Part shown: positions 33,252 to 43,097 of the stretch, piece by piece
How the letters are laid out: each line of letters opens with the position of its first letter
Numbering within the stretch: position 1 is the first letter of the stretch
Assembly (NCBI GenBank): GCA_016713675.1
Contig: JADJOS010000004.1
Span: forward strand, 310,001 to 374,000
Direction of reading: 5' to 3'
Source: Acidobacteriota bacterium
GTDB taxonomy: Bacteria > Acidobacteriota > Blastocatellia > Pyrinomonadales > Pyrinomonadaceae
Length of the DNA stretch: 64,000 nt
Notes under the pieces: model-generated
What the model was told of the DNA's origin: nothing
The model's database searches: none
The model's input: only the letters and a program-made list of their open reading frames with translations
Program-made: the position numbers and the translations under genes

Positions 33252-33419
33252 ATGGCAGAAGAGAATGGAACAGGAAGCAATGCAGTTTGGGCAATTGCAC
33301 TGATCGTTGTTGTCGCGATCATTGGAGCGGTGATCTATTACAGTGGGATCCTAAAGACCAGCCCCAAAAAAACCGATGTAGATATAAACATCTCGGCACC
33401 AGCAGCGCCGGCAAGATGA
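33252..33419 (+). CDS. Small single-helix membrane protein
   Basis: Fifty-five residues from ATG 33252, with AAGGAG at 33235-33240. The product has a short acidic/polar N-terminus, one membrane helix (AVWAIALIVVVAIIGAVIYY) and a basic then Pro/Ala-rich tail. It is too short for usual gene callers but has a good ribosome site and a helix of full membrane length. It may be a regulator subunit or a membrane anchor. No family is known. Confidence 0.6.
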   Translation: MAEENGTGSNAVWAIALIVVVAIIGAVIYYSGILKTSPKKTDVDINISAPAAPAR

Positions 33420-33463
33420 TCAAACTATCAACTAACACTATCGCGCAAGATACAGATTGGTCA

Positions 33464-34202
33464 CTAATCTTTGTGTCCTGAGACATATTTGTTGAGGATT
33501 CGATCGTATTGATCTTTAACAACCAAATAACACTCACACGCCGCGTTGAGCAGATCGCGTTTGCTCAGGATCATTATCTTCCCGCGGCTGTAGTCGATCA
33601 CGCCTCGTTCTTTGAGTTGTCTTGCAGCGATTGAAACGCTCTCGCGACGAACGCCGAGAACAGAGGCCATCTGAGCGTGTGTCATGTGGAAAGTCTTTGT
33701 CTGAAGATTGTCCTGGTTTACCAAAAGATAACGGCATATCTGCTGTTCGAGAGAATGAAGCCTATTACAGATCGCTTTGTGATATTTGGGCAATAAGCGT
33801 TTGGGTATAAGACATACAAATGTCATGGAACGCCGGTGACGACTCGAAATGCTTCTCGACATCGGCTGCCTTCATCCGGTAAGCTTGACCAGCCCTTTGA
33901 ACGACCGCTCGTTTTGCCATTCGAGCGTCTCCGACAAAGGTGACGACACCTACCATTCCTTTTCGACCGGTCATCCCGACCTCGATCGAAACGCCTTCTT
34001 CGGTCTCGTACAGCAAACAGATCATCGCGGAGGTTGGAAAATATATATACTTCCGCTTTTCCTCCATTTCCCACAACGCCTCGTCCAATTCGAGGTCTAT
34101 CAGCTCGAGCGATGGAAAGATTCTTTTGAACTCAGTGTCCGGCAGGGCAGCGAGTAGAACATTCTCGATCGGTTCTGTTCTTGTGTCGTAGTCAGCAGTC
34201 AT
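33464..34202 (-). pseudogene. Crp/Fnr-type regulator, frameshifted
   Basis: Two overlapping frames together make a paralog of the regulator at 26862. The N-terminal part (ATG 34202, MTADYDTRTEP) runs to TLIAQISQSDL and then stops. The C-terminal part continues as AICNRLHSLEQQICRYLL and holds HTH GVRRESVSIAARQL. Joining them needs two extra bases at about 33770-33776, where AGCGATC may have been AGCGCGATC. No homopolymer lies there, so a real 2-base deletion is as likely as a sequencing error. The sensor domain otherwise looks intact. Confidence 0.8.
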
Positions 34203-34591
34203 TATGAAATCGATCGATCCAATTGCACGAGCCGTCTGACCAAGATGCAAAAATCAAGGAATTTTCCGGCAACGTTGGCGTCGCTCACTCAACATTATCA
34301 TTTTATCTTGATCATGTAAGGCAGCGAACATAAGATAGAGGTCGGATTTGATGGACTACCGGCCGCTTCGGCGAACGAATGGATCTATGAAGCATCTCAG
34401 GCACCCATAGATCATTACCGTCAAGTGCTCAAAATAATACAAACTCTAACGAAAGAGCGATTGGACAGAGGTCCTTTACCGCTATGCAACTTCGCGGGTC
34501 ATATCTGTCCGTATTGTCGCTGTTACAATCCTTTGATCGCATAAGAATGGCTCGGCATTTACTGCCGAGCCGATCTCGCCCAAGCATTTCA
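34203..34591. other. Intergenic stretch with one hairpin
   Basis: A GGCTCGGCA/TGCCGAGCC stem lies at about 34549-34571, after the end of the Uma2 gene on the minus strand. It could act as a terminator. The rest shows nothing recognisable, though the upstream part should hold the promoter of the broken Crp gene. Confidence 0.5.
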
Positions 34592-35191
34592 TCAGTTTAC
34601 CGCCTTTGAGCTAAGTTCCGACTCATTCAGTTTTACCTGAGCGTATACCTCGGCCATCGAAAGCTTGCAGTTGATCGATTCAAGGGTTATTACGTCATCC
34701 CGTTCGTTATAAATTCGGTAGATCCATTGCTTTGCATTTTGACGGGCGTAATGCTCGACACGCATTTCGTTTTCATTTACAAGCAAACATTCCTTGATCT
34801 TTGGGATAGCAAGAAAACCCTCGAGCTTTTGCTGCCGGTCAGTCGATTTTGCGATGCTCGAGAATATCTCGATAACAACGGTTGGATTTACCAACAATTG
34901 ACTGGTCTCATCTGCAAATACCGGTTCACCGTTAACAACCAAAACATCGGGATAGCAGATCGAGTTCTTACCAATTCGCACCTGCATATCGTTTGCATAG
35001 AGTTCGCAAGTGCTTCGGTGGATTCGGCTACCGACCGCTACGGTAAAATTCGTAGAGATCAAATTGTGCCATCTGTTCGCCGCTGGTTTGGCTACAATAC
35101 GTCCGTCAAGTAATTCGCTCTTGACCGTATCTCGCCTTTCCGAATGAGGAATATTCTTGGACTTTGTAGTGTCGATTGAGGTTTGGTTCAT
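34592..35191 (-). CDS. Uma2-family (DUF820) putative endonuclease
   Basis: Protein of 199 residues. The restriction-endonuclease-like pattern is seen: YPDVLVV with the catalytic Asp, then PTVVIEIFSS with Glu, and a following helix STDRQQKLEGFLAIP. DUF820/Uma2 proteins are common in cyanobacteria and other phyla and are thought to be nucleases of mobile or repeat-linked origin. Here the Lys that often follows the Glu is not obvious, so activity is uncertain. The gene is solitary and AT-richer than lpxD beside it. Confidence 0.82.
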   Translation of the reverse strand: MNQTSIDTTKSKNIPHSERRDTVKSELLDGRIVAKPAANRWHNLISTNFTVAVGSRIHRSTCELYANDMQVRIGKNSICYPDVLVVNGEPVFADETSQLLVNPTVVIEIFSSIAKSTDRQQKLEGFLAIPKIKECLLVNENEMRVEHYARQNAKQWIYRIYNERDDVITLESINCKLSMAEVYAQVKLNESELSSKAVN

Positions 35192-35327
35192 AATGCGGTA
35201 CTGCTCCTTTCAAAATATTGCAAAAAGGCCGGGAGAGAGGAATAAGAAGGCCAGAGACTTTGCGTGGACAAAATTGTTTGCAAAAATAGTGTGACACACG
35301 CGCGGGCGATGTATCAAGGAAAATTTG

Positions 35328-36356
35328 ATGAAACTGGAGCAGCTAGCAGAACTTACCAATTCGACTATCGAAGCCGGTTTTCCGGATATCGAGATTACTT
35401 CGGTTGCCGGTCTTAGCACGGCGGGACACGGAGAGGTAACGTTTCTCGCCAACCCAAAATACACGCCTCAGATCACTGAGACAAAAGCATCCGCTATCTT
35501 CTTGAAAAATGATGTTGAGATAACTCGTGATGACATCGTTATACTACGAACGGCGGACCCGAAACTGGCGTACACGCGAGCAATGCGTCTACTCTTCCCC
35601 GAGCCTACCTTAAAACCATTCATACACAGTTCTGCCGTCATCGACCCGACTGCTTCGGTCGAAAGTGAAGTTGAGATCCACGCCAACGCCGTCGTTGGAG
35701 CAAATTGTATAATCGGTTTTGGCGTTCGTCTGATGCCGAATGTAACGATTTACGACGGAGTCAGAATTGGAAGCGGAACCACGATACATTCCGGCGTTTC
35801 GGTCCGCGAGAACAGCGAAATAGGCCGGAATTGCATTATTCATAACAATTCGACGATTGGATCTGACGGTTTTGGGTATGCCAAGGACGAAGAAAAGCGA
35901 TGGTTAAAGATACCGCAAACCGGACGCGTCGTTCTCGAAGATGATGTTGAGATTGGCTCAAATACGTCGATTGATCGGGCATCGGCGGGCGAAACCCGGA
36001 TAAATCGGGGTGCAAAGATCGACAACCTTGTGCAGATCGGCCATTCCTGCATCGTTGACGAAGATGCTCTAATTTGCTCGCAGACCGGGCTCGCCGGAAG
36101 CTCGCATATTGGCAAGCGGGTTATTCTGACAGGCCAGGTTGGCATTGCAGGCCATTTGAAGATCGGTGATGACGCCATCATGACCGCGAAATCGGCGACC
36201 TCTCATGATGTTGAACCTGGCAAGATAATGTCAGGTGTGCCGGCGTTCGAAAACCGCGATTGGCTCCGGTCGACCGCCGCGTTCCGCAAACTCGGTGAAA
36301 TGGCCGGCAGATTAAGGAAACTCGAGAAACGGGTTTTCGGAGATGACGAGCAATAA
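35328..36356 (+). CDS. lpxD: UDP-3-O-(3-hydroxyacyl)glucosamine N-acyltransferase
   Basis: Enzyme of lipid A synthesis that transfers a second hydroxyacyl chain from acyl-ACP to UDP-3-O-acyl-glucosamine. The protein is 342 residues from ATG 35328, with AAGGA 7 bases upstream. An N-terminal uridine-binding domain is followed by a left-handed beta helix of hexapeptide repeats. The catalytic His lies in VGIAGHLKIG; the C-terminal helix binds ACP. It shows the cell has an outer membrane. The stop overlaps the msrB start region by 14 bases, so both may be translated together. Other lpx genes are elsewhere. Confidence 0.97.
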   Translation: MKLEQLAELTNSTIEAGFPDIEITSVAGLSTAGHGEVTFLANPKYTPQITETKASAIFLKNDVEITRDDIVILRTADPKLAYTRAMRLLFPEPTLKPFIHSSAVIDPTASVESEVEIHANAVVGANCIIGFGVRLMPNVTIYDGVRIGSGTTIHSGVSVRENSEIGRNCIIHNNSTIGSDGFGYAKDEEKRWLKIPQTGRVVLEDDVEIGSNTSIDRASAGETRINRGAKIDNLVQIGHSCIVDEDALICSQTGLAGSSHIGKRVILTGQVGIAGHLKIGDDAIMTAKSATSHDVEPGKIMSGVPAFENRDWLRSTAAFRKLGEMAGRLRKLEKRVFGDDEQ

Positions 36357-36810
36357 CATGGAACGAGAAAAATCTGATGCTGGTTACGACATCACGCCGC
36401 TTTCGGCTGAGGCTGTAAGGCGTCTCGCCCTAGACCTCAACGAAGAAGAGTACCGAATCCTTTTGAACCATGGCACTGAACCCGCATTCTGTGGGACTCT
36501 GCTTGATAACAAACTCGAAGGCGTTTACGCGTGCCGTCTTTGTGGCCTGCCGCTTTTCGATTCAAAAAAGAAGTTCAATTCAGGCACAGGTTGGCCTTCG
36601 TTCTACGCTCCATTTGATAAAGATCACCTCACCAACATCGAAGACAACACCTCCGGGATGCGCCGAATCGAGATTCGCTGTGCAAGATGCGGAGGCCACC
36701 AGGGCCACGTATTCCCCGACGGCCCGCCGCCGACCGGGCAGCGATATTGTTTGAATTCAGCTTCGCTTGAGTTTTTCGAAGACGGTGAGGATATCTCGCA
36801 GAAGAGCTAA
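36343..36810 (+). CDS. msrB: Peptide-methionine (R)-S-oxide reductase
   Basis: Repair enzyme of 155 residues that reduces methionine R-sulfoxide in proteins with thioredoxin. The fold signatures GTGWPSFYAP and GHVFPDGPPPTGQRYCLNS are present, with catalytic Cys in RYCLNS. Two CxxC pairs (CRLC, CARC) bind structural zinc. The start may be ATG 36343, which overlaps lpxD, or ATG 36358 (MEREKSD). There is no signal peptide. The 3' end overlaps the next gene on the other strand by 4 bases. Confidence 0.96.
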   Translation: MTSNNMEREKSDAGYDITPLSAEAVRRLALDLNEEEYRILLNHGTEPAFCGTLLDNKLEGVYACRLCGLPLFDSKKKFNSGTGWPSFYAPFDKDHLTNIEDNTSGMRRIEIRCARCGGHQGHVFPDGPPPTGQRYCLNSASLEFFEDGEDISQKS

Positions 36811-37322
36811 GGTCCGAGATTGGTTTGGACTTCCCTTCGAAAGCTCGAATGATACGCGGCTCCCCAGATCGGTGTCGTTTGGTAATAGTAAAGCCCGCCG
36901 TTCGCGAGATCGAAGATTACCGGCATCTCAAATGCCCCGAAATGACTGATCGGCTGCGACGCCGTCAGAGTGTGGACAAGCGCCGGATCGGCGTTAACGG
37001 TGACAGATACGCCAAAACAAAATAAACAGCTAAATAGACCATTCGGCAACGATACGGTCTTGTTCTTATTCGCGAATTCAAAGGCAGCTTTCGAGAACTG
37101 CTGCAGTTTTGGCACGTCAAGGCTTGGAATGTCAGCAAATACAAAAGTCCGATCCACCATCCCAAACTTGCTGATCTCCAGGCCGGAACGATTAACAGCA
37201 AACCTAAAGCCCAAAGGCTGATACGCTTCGGGTCTCATCGGTTTGTAGCCATTCGACATCAGCCTCTGCGAAACATGCTGAAGCCACGGGCCGCTGTTTA
37301 TCGAGTTTGCGTCGTCTGACAT
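36807..37322 (-). CDS. Hypothetical cytoplasmic protein
   Basis: Protein of 171 residues with alpha/beta character and no signal or membrane helix. Parts such as VDRTFVFADIPSLDVPKLQQF and NADPALVHTLTASQ alternate strand and helix, suggesting a compact domain. No family could be named. It lies between msrB (convergent) and the amidohydrolase operon, and its start is 9 bases after the end of the amidohydrolase gene, so it may be read as its last cistron. Confidence 0.62.
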   Translation of the reverse strand: MSDDANSINSGPWLQHVSQRLMSNGYKPMRPEAYQPLGFRFAVNRSGLEISKFGMVDRTFVFADIPSLDVPKLQQFSKAAFEFANKNKTVSLPNGLFSCLFCFGVSVTVNADPALVHTLTASQPISHFGAFEMPVIFDLANGGLYYYQTTPIWGAAYHSSFRREVQTNLGP

Positions 37323-37330
37323 CTCGTCAT

Positions 37331-38704
37331 CTACTTTCTATCTTTAAAAGCGTCGAACAATTCCGTGTGCCGGCTCGTTAGCGGGATCATTCTGCCGTTG
37401 ATGAACATATATTTGATGTTCGTTCGCGGGTCGAGAATGTCGCCGTCGGTGACGACCACGTTTGCGACCTTACCGACGTCGAGCGAGCCCATTTTGTCTG
37501 CGACTCCGAGGACTTCGGCGGCGTAGAGCGTTACTGATTTGAGAGCGTCTTCTTTCGACAGGCCGTAGGCGGACGCTAGGCCCGCGTGATACGGCAGATC
37601 GCGAACTTCGGGGCCGCCGTCGCCGGTCGATATGCTGTATTTGATGCCTGCAGCCTGCATTTTCGCGGGTGCTTCGAAGAGATAGTCGTACGCGTCATCG
37701 TCTCTCACAGGCAGGCTGTAGATGTTTGTATAAACGACCGAAATATTGTTCTTCTTCAGGTCATCTGCGACTTTCCAAGCTTCTTGGCCGCCGACGATAA
37801 TGCCTTTGAGCTTCATTTCTCCGACGAATTTGGCAACGGCGCGAATGTCGCGTTCGCGTTCGGCGGTAAAAATGACCGGCTTTTCGCCGCGAATGTACGC
37901 AGCCATAGCATCAAAGCGTTGATCGACCGGAACGTATGGCAGCGTTTTGTCTTTAGCGTAGGCATCTCTCGCTCTGAGGTAGCTTTCGGCGTTTCGAAAA
38001 ATCTTCTTAAGATCATCGATCGCCGCGTCGCGTCGTTTTACGAGCTCATTAAAATCCAAACCGGCCGCTCCGCCTCCGCCAAAGCCACCTCCGCCAAAAC
38101 CGCCGCCGACAACACGCGGGAAGTTGATAACGAGTCCAAAATTACCAACAACTGCCATTTCGTCCGGCGTTGCACCGTTCAAGTTGATGATAGAACCTTG
38201 CCCGGCGATCGTGCCGCCTGTCGGGTATGACATAACGGTCGTGATGCCGTTGACGCGCGTCACGTTGACGTGGGCAGAATGCGGATGGATGCCCTTGATA
38301 GCTCTCGCGTTCGCGTTGTTCGTACCGATCTCGGAAACATCGACCGAAGCGTTTACGCCTTGTCCTATCTCGGTCAAACCCATATTCGTCGCGGCGTCGA
38401 TCATTCCGGGAAAGACGGTCAGACCCTTGCCATCGATCCTCTCAGCCCCCGAAGGCACGCTTGCACCGGCTCCGACTGCCGTGATCTTGCCGTTCGAGAT
38501 GACAACAGTTCCGCTCTCGATGGTCGCACCTGAGACGGTGACGATCCTCGCTCCAACAATGGCGAACGTCCCGGCCTTGCCGGTGGCATTCTGCTGCGAA
38601 CCGTCATTCTGCGCTTTGACCGAAGAAAATTGGCCACAGATAAACACAGATAAAGAAACGATCAGGAACGATTTTAACTTTTGAATTTTTACTGTTGCCT
38701 TCAT
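37331..38704 (-). CDS. Secreted amidohydrolase-family protein lacking HxH
   Basis: Exported protein of 457 residues. The signal peptide (FLIVSLSVFICGQFSSVKAQ) is encoded partly by a simple TTTATCTGTG repeat. Family motifs AFAIVGARIVTV, IDGKGLTVFPGMIDAA and the late ADKMGSLDVGKVANVVV strand are present. The metal HxH that follows PG-F/M-ID in true metal-dependent amidohydrolases is replaced by AATNMG, so the enzyme may be inactive or use other ligands. The start overlaps the stop of the frameshifted middle gene (TAATG), so the three genes form one operon. Natural substrate unknown. Confidence 0.85.
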   Translation of the reverse strand: MKATVKIQKLKSFLIVSLSVFICGQFSSVKAQNDGSQQNATGKAGTFAIVGARIVTVSGATIESGTVVISNGKITAVGAGASVPSGAERIDGKGLTVFPGMIDAATNMGLTEIGQGVNASVDVSEIGTNNANARAIKGIHPHSAHVNVTRVNGITTVMSYPTGGTIAGQGSIINLNGATPDEMAVVGNFGLVINFPRVVGGGFGGGGFGGGGAAGLDFNELVKRRDAAIDDLKKIFRNAESYLRARDAYAKDKTLPYVPVDQRFDAMAAYIRGEKPVIFTAERERDIRAVAKFVGEMKLKGIIVGGQEAWKVADDLKKNNISVVYTNIYSLPVRDDDAYDYLFEAPAKMQAAGIKYSISTGDGGPEVRDLPYHAGLASAYGLSKEDALKSVTLYAAEVLGVADKMGSLDVGKVANVVVTDGDILDPRTNIKYMFINGRMIPLTSRHTELFDAFKDRK

Positions 38705-40108
38705 TATTGGTTTCCTCCGTCTTCATCATCCGCATGGTCGCGATCGCCGCGTCGGCGTTCGGTTGGAATTCGCGGAGGCCCGCCGCCGGTGCCCGGAGCT
38801 TTGTTAACTTCTAGTTTTTCGAGCGTCTCTCGCTCTTTCGCCATTTCGAGACGCTTGGCCGCGTCGGTCGTGCGGTCAAAATAGGTTACGCCTTCGATGA
38901 GCGTCGCCTCGACACGCGAATAAACGCTGAACGGATGTGCGTTCCAGATGGCGATATCGCCGTCTTTTCCGACCTCGATCGAGCCCGTGCGTTTGTCGAT
39001 GCCGAGCTGTTTGGCCGGATTGATCGTGATCATCTTGAACGCGTCTTCCTCAGGCACGCCGCCGTATTTCATAGCCTTGGCCGCGTCGAGATTGAGCCGC
39101 CTCATGCGTTCGTCCGAATCCGGAATTGATCGAAACGTTGACGCCGTTCTTCCACAGAATGTACGCGTTGTACGGTATCGAATCGTAAGCTTCGAGCTTA
39201 TAGCCCCAACTGTCGGCGAATATCGAAACGCCCGTGGCTCGTTTAGCGATCTCCGGTGCAATCTTGTACGCCTCGAGCCCGTGCTGGAGCGTCGCGACCT
39301 TAAAACCCATTTCGTCTGCCAATAGAAGCAGATTTAGGTGCTCGTCAGATCGATAACCGTGAGCGTGAACAAGCCTTTTGCCTTCGAGTACCTCGACGAG
39401 CGGCTCGAGTTCGAGGTCTTTTCGCGGCTGTACCTTTGTTCTGCCAGCTTTAAAGTCGGCCCACGCCTGACGATAGTCTTTGGCCCGCATAAATGCGTCG
39501 CGCATCGTCTCGACGACGCCCATTCGCGTTCGCGGATAACGCGGCGTCGTCCCCGGAAGAGCGAACGACGTCGAGCGTTTGACGTTCTCGCCCATCGCAA
39601 ACTTGATTCCCGACGGAGCTCCCTCGATGGGATAATCTTCGACCGGCCGGCCCCATTTGAACTTGACCGTCGTGCTCTGTCCGCCGATCGAATTGGCCGA
39701 ACCGTGCAGCAGAAGTGCCGAGGTTACGCCGCCCGCGAGCGCCCGATAGATCGCGATGTCGGTCGGATTGAGCATGTCGAGCGTCTGCGTCATCGAGGAC
39801 ACGGAATAGGTACCTTCGTTGATCGCGTCAAGCATCGAATGCGAGTGCGCGTCAATGATTCCGGGCGTTACATACTTGCCGGTCGCATCGATCACGCGAA
39901 CGCCGGCCGGAGCCGTCAGCCCCTTGCCGATCCTCGTGATCTTGCCGTTCTGAATTAGAACATCGATATTCTGCAGCGTTCCCTTGGCCGCGGTCATAAC
40001 CGTTCCGTTCTTGATCAGAACGTCGTTCGCTGACTGTCCGAAAACGGTCAACGGAACTGATGCCGCAACCATCAGAAACGAAATTAAACCTGCTGTAAAT
40101 CTCTTCAT
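38704..40108 (-). pseudogene. Secreted amidohydrolase with intact HxH, frameshifted
   Basis: N-terminal part from ATG 40108 (signal ISFLMVAASVPLTVFG) carries the metal motif GIIDAHSHS, HG and DSWGY, as expected for active amidohydrolases. After VSINS the frame is lost at about 39120-39123. The rest (DSDERMRRLNLDAAKAMKY to the end at 38704) is in another frame and includes ITINPAKQLGIDKRTGSIE and DIAIWNAHPF. Removing one C of a CCGG tract restores about 468 residues. The break is a single base, so sequencing error and mutation are both possible. Its neighbours in the operon lack HxH. Confidence 0.85.
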
Positions 40109-40152
40109 AACGTTGGATCTCTAAAGTAAAAAACCTACTGACCGGCAACCCT

Positions 40153-41787
40153 CTAAGGATTCTTGGTTCCCGAAAACGACATGACGCCCTGAGGTGTGTC
40201 CATCGTTCCGCTGATCTTATTGCCGCTAACGTTTCCGCGTACCTTCATCTCGATCGAGGAACCGCCGAATTCAACGGTGCTTCCGAAACTAAAACCGTCT
40301 GCGGTAACCTTACCGTCCTTTATCGTCGAAGTGCCGAGATGCGAGACCATCGAACCGCTCAATTCGGCACCTTGCTGCGTTAAGTTGAGCGTCGCCTCCG
40401 GCCGTCCCGGTATGGTGATCTTGTACGAACCGCTTATATTGACGGCCAACCCATCGCCGCCACGATTCGGGGTTGATTTCGGCGGCTCTTTCTGCTCAAA
40501 CACCTTGCCGTCTACAAAAACGTGCGGCACGAACTTGTCTTTGCCCAGCAAGTCGCCTTTTACGACCACGAGATTTGCCATCTTTCCGGCTTCGATCGAA
40601 CCGGTTCGATCCGAGATGCCGAGAATTTCGGCCGAACCGAGCGTCATCGCACGAACGGCAGCGTCCTTGCTCAAACCGCCTTCGACCGCCTTGCCCACGT
40701 TTGTAAAAAAGTCGCCGATCGATGTCGCCCCAGCCGATTGAAACGCGATCTTAACGCCCGCGGCCGCCAATTTACCGGCTCCCGCAGGTGTTTCAGCCCG
40801 GAACCGAAGGGTTTCAAGAGGCTCGGGGTCTGCATCCGGCGACGCCGACGTGGTCCGTTTTGGGAAATTTAGCGATAGCAAGACAGGCACATTCTGAGCT
40901 TTGAGGCGTTCCGCAAATTTCCACGCTTCCTGCCCGCCCGCGATGATGCCGTTGAGTTTCAGCTCTTTAATTAGATCAAGCGCACGGACGATCTCGACGT
41001 TGCGGTTCGCGTTGAACACCACGGGCATCTTGCCGTTTATCGCCGGGTACAGAGCCTCCAGCGATCTGTCCGTGTCGGGACGCCTCGTTCCCTTTGGATT
41101 CGCGGCATATTGTTTTTCGATCTCCTGTTGCCTCTGAGCGTCAAGAAAGATCTGCCTAAGCGCCGAAAATGTACCGAGTAGCGAGCCCGGATAGCTTCCA
41201 GGCGTCGTCGTAAACGTAACATGAAGCGCATAAGGCGTCTTAACAACCATTCCCGAAACGGTATCGCCCGCCAGATTAAAGATCGTTGATTGTCCCGTGA
41301 AGATACCGCTTCGCCCCGTAGTTACAACGGTCGTGAAACCCGCATTCCGGGCCGCCTCAAACTGCGCTTCGCCCGCTCTGAGGTCATTCAAAGCTTCGTC
41401 TTCAGGCCTCAAACCCGCCTGATAGTTCGAATTCGATGTCGGAGCCGAAGCCGCCGCTGCTACGGCTGCTGCCCCTGTCTGCCCTCCGCCCGGCCCGCCC
41501 GTACGCTGTTGCGCCGCGGGCATTCCGAGGCTCGTCAACGCATCGATAAATCCCGGATAGACCGTAAGTCCCGTTGCGTCAAACACCTGGGCATCCGCCG
41601 GCGTCGCGACATTTGCACCGACCGATTCGATCAGCCCGTTGCGAATGACGACGGTCCCTTTGTCGATCGTCGCCCCCGAAACGGTCACGATCTTCGCATT
41701 TGTGATCGCATAACTCTGAGCATTCCCTTCACGGGCGAAAAACGCGCCGAGAGCCGCAAATGCAAGCAAAAAGAGCTTTGATTTCAT
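40153..41787 (-). CDS. Secreted amidohydrolase-like protein with C-terminal beta-barrel domain
   Basis: Exported protein of 544 residues, first in the three-gene amidohydrolase operon. A signal peptide ends at GNAQ. The amidohydrolase core (AITNAKIVTVSG, YPGFIDALTSLG) again lacks HxH. A Gly/Ala-rich insert of about 35 residues follows (around 100-135). The late motif ISDRTGSIEAGKMANLVVVKG is normal. Residues from about 450 form a separate lipocalin-like beta domain (YKITIPGRPEATLNLTQQG to GTMDTPQGVMSFSG), the same kind as the free protein at 29766. It may hold a ligand near the core. Natural substrate unknown. Confidence 0.85.
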   Translation of the reverse strand: MKSKLFLLAFAALGAFFAREGNAQSYAITNAKIVTVSGATIDKGTVVIRNGLIESVGANVATPADAQVFDATGLTVYPGFIDALTSLGMPAAQQRTGGPGGGQTGAAAVAAAASAPTSNSNYQAGLRPEDEALNDLRAGEAQFEAARNAGFTTVVTTGRSGIFTGQSTIFNLAGDTVSGMVVKTPYALHVTFTTTPGSYPGSLLGTFSALRQIFLDAQRQQEIEKQYAANPKGTRRPDTDRSLEALYPAINGKMPVVFNANRNVEIVRALDLIKELKLNGIIAGGQEAWKFAERLKAQNVPVLLSLNFPKRTTSASPDADPEPLETLRFRAETPAGAGKLAAAGVKIAFQSAGATSIGDFFTNVGKAVEGGLSKDAAVRAMTLGSAEILGISDRTGSIEAGKMANLVVVKGDLLGKDKFVPHVFVDGKVFEQKEPPKSTPNRGGDGLAVNISGSYKITIPGRPEATLNLTQQGAELSGSMVSHLGTSTIKDGKVTADGFSFGSTVEFGGSSIEMKVRGNVSGNKISGTMDTPQGVMSFSGTKNP

Positions 41788-41913
41788 ATCTTTCCTGAGT
41801 TTGAAAATTGAAAACGAATTGAAATTTCTTTTACGGAGAGAATATAGAAAAAGTTTCAGACTCGCAAAGCACTGCCCTGCGAAAACTGAAACTTTGTTCT
41901 GAGCAAGTTCGAA

Positions 41914-42982
41914 CTATGATGCCTTCTCTTCTGCCAGCAGCTTCTCCTTTCGCTCGACTCCCCAACGGTAGCCGCTCAATTTTCCGTCCGAAGCGATCAC
42001 TCGGTGACACGGATTGACTAACGCAACAGGATTTGTTGCACACGCCCGGGCGACCGCTCGAAACGCCTTGGGATTCCCAAGCGACGCCGCAACCTGGCCG
42101 TACGAACGCGTTTCGCCATACGGTATCTTTCGAAGCTCGGACCAAACCCGCATCTGAAACGCACTCGCCCGCAGATCGAGCGGCAGCGTCAAGATCGCCT
42201 TTTTCGCCGTCAAGACTCTTTAAGATCGCGTTCACGGCGTCTTTGAGTTTCTCGCCGTCGTTCTCGATCGTCGCCGCAAAGAATTCGCGCTCCAACTCCC
42301 TCTTCAACTCGTCCTCGGTATCGCCAAAACTCACTGAACAAATGCCCTTCTCCGTCGCCGCGATCATCAATCTTCCATGCCGCGAATCAACTATCGTGTA
42401 ATCTATCTTCATATTCTTTCCACCTTTTTTATAAATCGCCGGCGTCATCCCGAGCGTTTCGCCTGCTTTCTCGTACAATGATCTGCTCGAACCAAAACCG
42501 CTGTCATATAGCGACGTGGTGACGTCCGTCTCACGAACATTTCGCTTGAAATTCTCGAGCCGAATCATATCCACAACTTCCTTTGGCGACAGACCGAGCA
42601 TCGTCTTAAATGTTTTCTGCAAATGGCCGCTGCTCACGCCAAGTTGTCGACTGAGTCCGTCAACAGTAGGAACCTCCAATTCGTCTTCCTTCAGGACTTG
42701 GAAAGCACGGGCCACCAATTCAGCCGACGGGCCCGGCGAATACTCGTTCTTGGGCTTGCACCGCAGACACGCTCGATAGCCCGCATTCTCAGCCTCCGAC
42801 GGCGACAGAAAAAACGAGACATTCTGCCGTTTCGCCGTCTTAGACGAGCACGAGGGCCGGCAGAATATGCCTGTCGTCGAAACGCCAAAGTAAAACACGC
42901 CGTCGAATTCCGTGTTTTTTTACTAGACGGCATGCCATTGCCAGTCGATCGTCCGTTCAATTAGTGTTCGTTCTTTCATCAT
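41914..42982 (-). pseudogene. ada: Ada-type DNA-alkylation repair regulator, broken
   Basis: Bifunctional O6-methylguanine methyltransferase/activator, in three pieces. The first ATG (42982) reads MMKERTLIERTIDWQWHAV and hits TAG TAA at 42925-42920, next to a T7 tract. The zinc domain resumes (VFYFGVSTTGIFCRPSCSS to ACLRC, with its four Cys), and an AraC-type HTH follows. At about 42197-42209, beside CCTTTTT, the frame slips again. The methyltransferase domain then runs on in another frame (LTLPLDLRASAFQMRVW, PCHRV active Cys, to the end at 41914). Both lesions sit at homopolymers, which makes sequencing error more likely than usual. Confidence 0.85.
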
Positions 42983-43097
42983 GATTCAGAGTTTACATCG
43001 CCCATCAATCGCGTTCTATCCGAAATCCGTGGTGTAATTTTTTCTTTCAAAATTATCGCGGCTAACTGGTTGTCACGATTTGCGGTAGAATTTACTT

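Noticed and set aside
34592..35191. Uma2 protein as part of a restriction or defence system
   Set aside because: No methyltransferase, toxin partner or defence gene is next to it. Solitary Uma2 genes are common.
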